Of a stretch of 64,000 nt of DNA, positions 56,452 to 64,000 are shown one piece after another; within the stretch, counting starts at the first letter, position 1; every line of letters starts with the position of its first letter. Source of the stretch: Sistotremastrum niveocremeum HHB9708 (lineage: Eukaryota > Basidiomycota > Agaricomycetes > Sistotremastrales > Sistotremastraceae); the NCBI GenBank assembly GCA_001630475.1, contig KV419413.1, forward strand, positions 102,552 to 166,551, given 5' to 3'. The position numbers were made by a program, and so were the translations under genes. The notes beneath the pieces were generated by a model. The model was not told the DNA's origin. It saw only the letters and a program-made list of their open reading frames with translations, and did not search any database.

Positions 56452-58216
56452 CTATCAGAGCTCTTCGGAGAATTCAATTCCAGACCGTCTGAGATAATGT
56501 GAGCTGACACTGGGCTCATCTGGCATGTTGTCGACATTCTCATACTCTCCAACCATTTCAGCGATGTCGAGAGCTTGGACCTTGTCTTTCAAGTGAAGTA
56601 AGAAAGGATACAGAAAAGTGAGTTCTGTAGTTCTGGATGCTGAATACACTTGCTCAGCACGATCACGGTGATTCAGGCTTTTCGGATACGCAAGCTAGGA
56701 TGAATCGCCGACTAGCCCGACAGCACAACTCTTCAACACCGATGGGTCGATTACCGGATGAGCTCATCCTGGAAATTTTGGAGTACTACAAGGAGGATTG
56801 GGAACAGATTCTAAGCCTTTGCTCTGTGTACGTTCACTTTCCCCATCTGTGTTGGCGCACCTGAACAAAGGGAGCAGATGCTCGAAATGGAGGAACGTGG
56901 CGATCAATTCTTCGGTTTTGTGGTCCAACATTCTGCTCCCATGTCCGGCGCAGATCTACAAACTCTTGCGGGATCGAAGCAAGTCCTCTCCTTTGGAAAT
57001 CAGCATCTCTTGGGATGCCCTTTTGGAGGGACATGAAGAAGCGGGCTTGCGCCAAGCGGGACAGTGTCTTCGTGAACTGGCGCCTCGCATTTCATGGCTT
57101 CGGATTTATTGGAATCCCACAGCGAATGATCCTCGGCCCATCCAACCCTTCTTATCCACCTATGCTGGACGGAATGAATTCACGCAACTCAAGTACCTGG
57201 ATCTCGTAGCTCCGGCCACTTCACCTGAAACTATTTCTCCTCTGAATATGCCCTCACTGGAGACGTTAAGATTCGCTGCACCACTTAGCTGCATTCCTCA
57301 GTCCATCAACCACATAACCCAGCTTGAACTAGACTGCTTTGAGCCCCAATTGTTTGACATTCTTATATCGTTGGCGAAATTCCCCTTGGTGGAGCATCTG
57401 TACATCGATAACATACAGCCCCCCGACGATGACGATGACGAGCAGGATAAACCCATTGTATCCTTGCGCAATCTTCGGACTCTCTCTGTAGATGATATTC
57501 ATCCTGAAGATATGGAAGTGATGTTACAACATCTGGAGATCCCTCCGTCTGCATTTATCAATTGGGGTGTACGTGAGCCTCGTGAAGAACCTTCGCTGCG
57601 CGTCTCGCTTGAACGCATCTTCGGCAGTCGCATGAGCTCATGCAACGGCTTCCACATATCCGACGAACAGCTTCCATCGTGTTCCTATCAACTACCGTGC
57701 AGCTTCACCCAGACCATAAAATCGAAGAACGGAGGTTTCTTCAGTGTGTCTTATCAGGATATAAAACAAGATGTGGAGTCTGCGGCACTTCAGAAACTTT
57801 CCACCTATCCTACCGACTTGTCGATGTTCGACTGGCAGCTTCCTTGGCTGCCTTCTCTGAGCATCCTTGTCAATATTCTTACATCGTGGTCAAGTCTCAC
57901 TCACATTCGCATCTGTACAGACAAGGATGAGTTTGAGCGGCTTCTGTCAGCTCTTGAAGAAACCCCTGATATTGTGTGCCCCGTCCTCGAAGGTCTTGAT
58001 TGCACGGGGACGAGATTCAGCGGCGTGAGGATGAAATATTTTCTCGATTTCCGACACACCAACTGCAGGACCCTCCGAGAACTCAAAATCTCTAGAGGAA
58101 ATGCTAGTCCCCCGCTGGAAGACTTCGAACCGTTCGTGGGGAAGCTCATCGAGGTTGAAGATGGTTATCTCAGTAACTGGCGAGAGTGTGTCGGACAAAC
58201 ATGGGTTAGCATTTGA
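56452..58216 (+). CDS. F-box-like/LRR protein M, start codon unresolved
   Basis: Exon pieces: 56452-56498 (LSELFGEFNSRPSEI, the family exon 1 motif), 56562-56592, 56658-56827 (STPMGRLPDELILEILEYY) and 56878-58216 (CSKWRNVAINSSVLWSN onward). From the exon 1 motif on, all phases agree. No in-frame ATG is found between the motif and the stop upstream of it, so either an upstream exon supplies the start, or translation begins at the ATG at 56699, which would keep the F-box. The acidic run DDDDDEQ lies in the leucine-rich part. The end block is VCPVLEGLDCTGTRFSGVRM. The protein is about 530 aa in the longer form. Predicted SCF substrate receptor by fold. Confidence 0.72.
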
Positions 58217-58635
58217 TAGCTCCATATCCCGTGCAGCCTTTTATATCGGATACATGTATTGGTTTCTTGGTAAGCCTTTTCATCTACGGCTATAATCTTG
58301 CGCTGTCTGTCTATCACAATCCGTCGATAATACAATTTACAATTCGTTCGAATGAATGTTTGCTGAACATCGAGATCCATTCAGGCAATAATGGTCTGTT
58401 AATGCCGGATGTGTCATCGCAACGAAGAGCTGTGGATGGTTATCATATGCATGTCAGCGATAATCTCGATCAAAGGCTTCGCCTTCATCGGAGTCGGGAA
58501 TCGGGAGGCGTTATTTTCCCCTGACTTGCGACCAGCACGTACTTGTGCCTCGTTGAGCGCGTTCTGGGCACGATGATCCGACGATTGTCGCTCCATTGGG
58601 ATCAAGACGCGTCGGATACACGTTTCTGGGAAGCG

Positions 58636-60419
58636 ATGGTCGATCTCTTTACTCCTGCAAGCCTATCGGGAGAGCTATCAAAACTTTGTGCCGCATTTGA
58701 GCTGAACGCGACAAATATCATGTAAAGCGCCTTTCATCTCTCCGTGTGTCCTCATCATTTCATGACCTTGTAAATATCACAGCGCAACGCGAGATTCTGA
58801 AGTCTGCCAATGGCCTGAGGAACTGGAAAGACTTGCTGAAACAGAGTGAGTCTGTGTGCAATCATCTTGTTTACATATCCAGTCCAATGTATTGATGCGA
58901 TTCAAAGACTTCTTGCAGATCCAAACGCGACTTGCACAGGTCCTGAATGAGAGACACAATTCTTGCACCGCGATAGGCCGCTTATCGGATGAGCTCATTG
59001 TAGAGATATTGCGATATGTCGTCAACGATTGGACAGCGAGGAATATTCATAACCATCAAAGGCCGGAGGTGTCGCCTTTTCTCGTGTGAGTGCCTGTCTC
59101 GATATCCCCTTGTATCTGGTCTCATTTTCCATAGATGCAGAAAATGGAGGACGGCAGCAATGAAAGAACGACTGCTGTGGAACAAGATCCGAATCCCAGC
59201 CTCACTCACGCGTTTCGCAACCCTTCGTGATAGAAGCAAAAACGCCCCCTTGGAGATCTGCCTGAGCTACAATGACTTTGGTTCCGAAGGTCTGGACATG
59301 ATGGGGGACCATCTTCGCCAGCTTGTCCCTCGTATTTCCCATCTCGACATATCTTGGCATGAGGAGAGTTGGGAGTGCGATCCCACCATGGCAAATTTCT
59401 TCGCGACTTACATCGGCCAGCAAGAATTTAGCGGTCTCAAGTCCCTCAGAGTGGACGACCTCAATTGTGGGGCAGAGCCACCATTCGTGTTGAACACGCC
59501 GGTTCTTCAACAACTGATGTTCTATGGAAGACCATTGGGCATGCCCAATTACATGACATCTCTCGTCAATCTAGAATGGGAGTGGTTCAACTTGACAGCT
59601 GCCGAAATCCTCGACGTACTTTCCGGATTTCCTCGGCTGAGAACTTGTGTCATTTCCAGCGAAATGCCAGAGTTCCATGGAGACGAAGTAGATCCTCATT
59701 TCCCGGTGCAGCTCAAGTACCTGGAGAGTCTCACCGTAGAAACCTTGTTCGCACACGAAATGAGCCATCTCCCCGAGCATCTTGAAACGCCATCACACAC
59801 TGTGTTCGACTTAGTCATCGAGAAGACGCTTGAGAGCAATGATGCCCTCGAGCGCTTCTTTCACGATCGTCTTGCCCTTTCCGACGGCTTGACAATCAGC
59901 CCAGGCGATAAAGCTTTCCTTTACGCCTTTACTCTACCCTCACAAGGCTCCTTGCGCAGCCCGGTGAAAATCGAATTTGATGGTCCTAGGGGTTCTGACG
60001 CCCGACAACTATATTCCCTTCCCAAACTCGCCTCTTATTTACCCAATCTATCCCTGATTGACTTGCGGATCTCCCATCTGCCTTCTACCCTTGATCTCAT
60101 GCAAGCCTTAAGGTCATCTCCATACCTCATCGAAGTCCGCGCTACTACAGGCACGTACGACTTCGAGAGGCTCTTGACCGCACTCGAAAACACGCCGGAT
60201 ATACTCTGCCCTTTCCTGCAGATACTAGATTGCCGCGGAACCAAATTCAGCAGCATACGGATGAGTCAGTTTCTGACCTTTCGGCAAAAGAAAGAAGTTC
60301 CCATTCAGGAACTTAAAATCACGAAAGGCTTCGCCAATATGGGTACGGCAGACTTGATCCCTCGTGTCCCCAAACTTCATGAGTATGTCTGCAATCGCGA
60401 AGATGTCCAATCTGTGTGA
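58636..60419 (+). CDS. F-box-like/LRR protein N, frame doubt at exon 1-2
   Basis: Family exons at 58636-58721 (MVDLFTPASLSGELSKLCAA), 58783-58845 (QREILKSANGLRNWKDLL), 58908-59085 (CTAIGRLSDELIVEILRYV) and 59135-60419 (CRKWRTAAMKERLLWNK). The sum is one base over a whole number of codons: exon 2 must be read in the QRE frame to fit exon 3, but exon 1 ends in a phase that does not fit. A one-base insertion at about 58783 or an unseen splice form is needed. The in-frame ATG at 58893 would give a shorter protein that keeps the F-box. The third F-box residue block is Ala (CTAIG) where others have Pro. The end block reads LCPFLQILDCRGTKFSSIRM. Confidence 0.7.
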
Positions 60420-61749
60420 TCTCGAGAGAAAAGGCGTATGGCCTTATTGAAAGAACATAGGTGCGTATTTTTGTTCCTTACACGGCCTTCGTGCATGATT
60501 GACTTTACTGGCGCAGGAGGGAAATCCTAGGGTTTCTATGAAAAGTCCAGGACGGAGCATCCACACACGCTGATCATTTTCATGCGCTTCGGCTTCCACC
60601 AATGTGCAGTTTTTATTCCTATTTAGATGCCTTTATTATTTAATGCATTCATGTGAACAATCATATGCCGAGGCTTGAGATTTTTATTAGTATTAAAAAT
60701 GTGTGCCTTTCTCGACATCTTGAAGAATCCAGAAAATGCTTCATATCGGCACGAGCTAAGCATCGCCTCAGTCGAATGTTTAGTATGTCGCCTGATCAGA
60801 GAACAAAAGGATATGTGCAACAACAAAAGCGTGTCTCCGCGCAATGAAAAGCCTGGGAGATGAGGAGCAACGAGCAGAAGTTGAGCGTGATACGGAGACA
60901 AACAAAAATCAGTAGATGAGACACAAAGACGAGCGAACTTAAAAGTTTTCGAAAGGGACGCAGTGTGCAGAACCTTCGGTCTCGGGGCCACGAGGAAGGC
61001 CGACGGAGTCGAAAGAAGCAAAAGTTATGAGGCTGCATCCATCATACATCTTCTATAGTGCCAGGATTGATAGGCTGCAGAGAGTACATACAGGCGTGAG
61101 ATGCATATGAAGGAGACGCAGGACAGAATCAAGTGCAATTCAGAAAAGTAGTCGGACGAACAGTAAGTGCAGATTTCCTTCATCCACGAAGCATCAAGCT
61201 TTAGTGACAGAAAGAATGACAGCGAGGCCATGGCTGCTAATGGTTGTAGGAATCAAAAGGCACTTCATCCTGCGGCACCGGGATATTGGGACGAGTCAAG
61301 AGTGTAGGGTGATAGTATTGTGTGAGCTTCGAAGAGATAGTTCACGGCATTATAAAGTGACATTTGGCGTTGAGACCGTTGACAAAACGATACCGAATAG
61401 ACTGATCGTTTCCTCAATTTGCGAGTTGGTTTTCGATGGTGGAAGGAGCAAGAAAGGAGTGATCGCCCGGATCGGGATCGGAAATAGGCTATAAGTCTCA
61501 TTTTCTTCACCCGGCAATACATTCGTGAATCCCGTCGAAATTGGAAAAGCTCGGACCTCTTTTGTCAAGTGGCAGATCTGCAATATCTCATTGCTTGTAT
61601 CATTCTGGGTCCTCCAGAAATAAAGAGCTACCATAAAGGACCCTGCCGGCGCCAGTGCCTGGACATTCTCCAGTAACCAGTCATCAAATTCAGCCCTCGT
61701 TTTATATATTTGCTAACCGGAGTCGTGGCGCAGACACACTGAAATCATC
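60420..61749. other. Intergenic stretch, no supported gene
   Basis: Frames up to 132 codons (minus strand, 61021-60623) and 96 codons (plus strand, 61204-61494) overlap each other on both strands and show no motif. No repeat was recognised. Confidence 0.4.
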
Positions 61750-63540
61750 ATGTCTGGAATACCGTCTGTTTCAGAACTTACAGAGCTCTGTCAGTCGTTC
61801 AACAAAAGAGTGACGGAAGGAATGTACGTAAAGTCCTGTGTCATTGTGGCCCATTGACGGAGCTCTTGTAACATACAGTCAAAAACACATGCTCCAATCA
61901 AGGGCTTCGTTTGAAGGCTTGAGCGACATTCAACATAGTCAGTCCATCCCAAGACTGTGCCCAAATCGAACTCACCTCTATATCAGTTTTAATCCAGATG
62001 GAGCAGACTCTGACCGAATCGGCCCGTCTCTTAAGATTTCAACACAATATGTGTGCACCTATTGGATGCCTTTCTAATGAGATCATTTCGGAGATCATGC
62101 TCATCTGCATACAAGATCTGCATGCAGATCAAGACGAGCGCAATCGTGATCGCGGCCTGTCTCCACAGCAAAATCCACAACACTCCCCTCTAACCCTTTC
62201 ACCCACTTTTGCACTGTTTGTCTACTATCCGCTTTTCATTACATTGCTTATATTCATCCCCTAGGTGCTCACGTTGGAGAGCCATCGCACTCCACTCGCC
62301 TTCCCTGTGGTCCACAATATATTTACCCTGGGCGTCGAATCTTTTGCCAGTTTTCCTCGATCGAAGCGGATCCCTTCCTCTTACTATCGTCGTGTCCAAT
62401 GGCCACATTTTCAACTCACATGATCCCGAGCTGGCGCTTGCCCGACTTGCCAAAGACACATGTCAGCTTATTCCTCGCTTATCCAACATGGAACTAGTCT
62501 GGAAATCCGGGTCGCCTGAAAGCACAGGGGTCGATCATTTCTTTCAAAATCTCGTTGGTCCTATAGAGTTTACCCTCCTCAAATCGTTGACCGTGGTTGA
62601 CGATACTTTTCACGGGGGACGTAGTTTCGCCATCGACATCCCTGCTCTCCAAACCTTCGCATATCAGGGAGTCACATCTTCTATGCCCCAGTGCACTCGT
62701 TCGTCTGTGGTGAAACTCCTTCTCGAGCTTCAGCGGTGTTATATGGATCCCGACAGCATCCTCAATTTACTCATGGAGATGCCTTGCCTGGAAGACTGCA
62801 ATATCCTTGACGTCAAGACAGTGCCGCGTGGTGGTTTGTCTGGCCGATCCGTGGTTGCTCTCCCAAGACTTAAGGGTCTAGGTCTATACACCTTCACCTT
62901 GACGTCAATGGCATATATTCTCGAACATATCCAGATGCCCGCTTCAACGACACTCGCTCTGAATACTGTGGGGCACCCCTCAGACACCGTTGTGCTCGAG
63001 AATTTTCTCGGCCCGTACATCCGAACATGCAAGGAGTTGACAATCATCGAACAACAAGTCGAGACTATCTACGCATTCACGGAAAAGTCTGGACGGGAAG
63101 TACATATCCGTCACTCATGGTTCAGAGAGCGTTGGGGAAGGATTGCATCTTTAGCAAAGCTCTCTTCTTTCGGGTGCGATTTGACGGTGCTGGACCTTGA
63201 GATCAAATCATTTCCTCAAACACCGGAACTTATTCAAGCTCTCTCTACCTGGACATCTATTACTAACATTGTTGTCCAGACTGACGCAGTAGCCCATCTC
63301 GATACGCTCTTCAGTGTCCTGGAAAGGACGCCTGACGTACTCTGTCCGCTGCTCCAGATGGTGGATTGTGTAGGAACGCCGTTCCATATGAAGAGAGTGG
63401 AAAAATTCCTCAAATTTCGGAATGGTGTTGGTCTTAAGGAGCTCAGATTGTCGTCCCATCTTTCGGATGCAAAATCCAAGTTGGAATGGCATCGTTTCCT
63501 AGGTAGAGTTTCTTCTCTGAGCGAGCTCATCCTCGAGTGA
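61750..63540 (+). CDS. F-box-like/LRR protein O
   Basis: Exons 61750-61823, 61879-61937, 61987-62215 and 62265-63540 give 545 aa. Exon 1 encodes MSGIPSVSELTELCQSF; exon 2 is 59 nt as in B, G, H and I. Exon 3 is longer than usual (229 nt), with CAPIGCLSNEIISEIM (Cys for Arg in the F-box core) followed by a polar insert rich in Asp, Arg and Gln before the intron. Exon 4 opens CSRWRAIALHSPSLWST. The end block is LCPLLQMVDCVGTPFHMKR. The leucine-rich part includes LEDCNILDVKTV. Predicted SCF substrate receptor by fold, though the changed core could weaken Skp1 binding. Confidence 0.8.
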
Positions 63541-64000
63541 AAATTCAGGACGGGTCTCTGATCAGTGACTTCGGAAGACTGAGGTGAAACTACAGTATTC
63601 TGTTTTCCGTATGATCAAATTATATTATCATTAAATACTTGCTGCTCGGCGTATCTGGCCTTTCCGACACTGGAACGTGGGAAATATAGCGCTCGACAAG
63701 CTTGCTCGGCGCAAGCATGTTTGAGGTTCGTGATGTCGATTGAGACATTGTGAGTAACGATGAGCAAACTGTACTCAATCTAATATCTTTCTGAAAAGGG
63801 TTTCTCCTCTGCTGACTCTTCAGAACTCTCCAGTCACTATATCCGTACCCGGGCATGCTTTCTGAGTCGTTCCTGCGAAAATCGAACGCTCGGTTGCTAC
63901 GATACAGGCTGGACGCTGTGCTTGTGAGATATCTCTCTGACTTCTGCTTGAGCAATGCATCGTCACCTATACTGAGAACAAGGAATCTAGGAATGGAAAT
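63541..64000. other. Right edge, no firm gene
   Basis: A minus-strand frame (63955-63620, 111 codons) includes MSQSTSRTSNMLAPSKLVER and could belong to a gene outside the window, but no family was recognised. Confidence 0.3.

Noticed and set aside
1-64000. CRISPR arrays, bacterial operons, riboswitches
   Set aside because: Intron-rich eukaryotic DNA; no regularly spaced direct repeats were seen.

Overview
The window is nuclear DNA of a filamentous basidiomycete, probably an Agaricomycete. Genes are dense and cut by many 44-60 nt GT-AG introns, and the families present (DUF6535 membrane proteins, large F-box families, fungal hAT, PIF/Harbinger and Copia elements) fit that group. The species cannot be named from sequence alone. 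Two housekeeping genes anchor it: the 3' part of an ARV1-like sterol/lipid-transport gene at the left edge and a complete mitochondrial ribosomal protein mL38 (yeast MRPL35) gene at 52.5-53.7 kb.

Almost everything else between is accessory. The dominant content is an array of 13 paralogous F-box-like/leucine-rich genes (about 510-620 aa) at 2.9-11.9 kb (three), 22.8-24.5 kb (one), 29.8-45.5 kb (five) and 53.9-63.5 kb (four), plus one decayed 3' fragment. They share a four-exon design: exon 1 with an LSELCxxFE-like motif, a small exon 2 of about 60 nt, exon 3 with the first half of the F-box, and a long exon 4 that starts C-[ST]-R-W-R and ends with a strongly conserved CPLLxxLDCxGT block. One copy is split by a young Copia element, one has a single-base frameshift, and two have doubtful 5' ends. 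Two DUF6535 membrane-protein genes lie among them on opposite strands.

Mobile elements fill the remaining space. There is a 2.7 kb GAG-protease-only Copia element with apparently identical 450 bp LTRs (8.4-11.1 kb), a nest of DNA transposons at 15.5-21.6 kb (TA-type MITE, hAT-type MITE, full hAT with transposase and an internal 570 bp assembly gap), and a two-gene PIF/Harbinger element (24.7-28.3 kb) whose Myb-like gene is split by a hAT-type MITE.

A second, unusual theme is a set of three small proteins (118, 168 and 126 aa) at 14.8-15.3, 47.3-48.0 and 51.5-52.0 kb. Two look like basic helix-loop-helix proteins followed by a leucine zipper; the third keeps only a very regular zipper. Two of them are arranged head to head around a 473 bp apparently perfect inverted repeat.

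Inferred joint picture: a fast-evolving region of candidate SCF-ubiquitin-ligase substrate receptors, uncharacterised membrane proteins and small zipper proteins, reshaped by duplication, gene conversion and transposition. Exon boundaries were worked out by hand from splice signals, reading-frame phase and paralogue comparison, with no transcript evidence.
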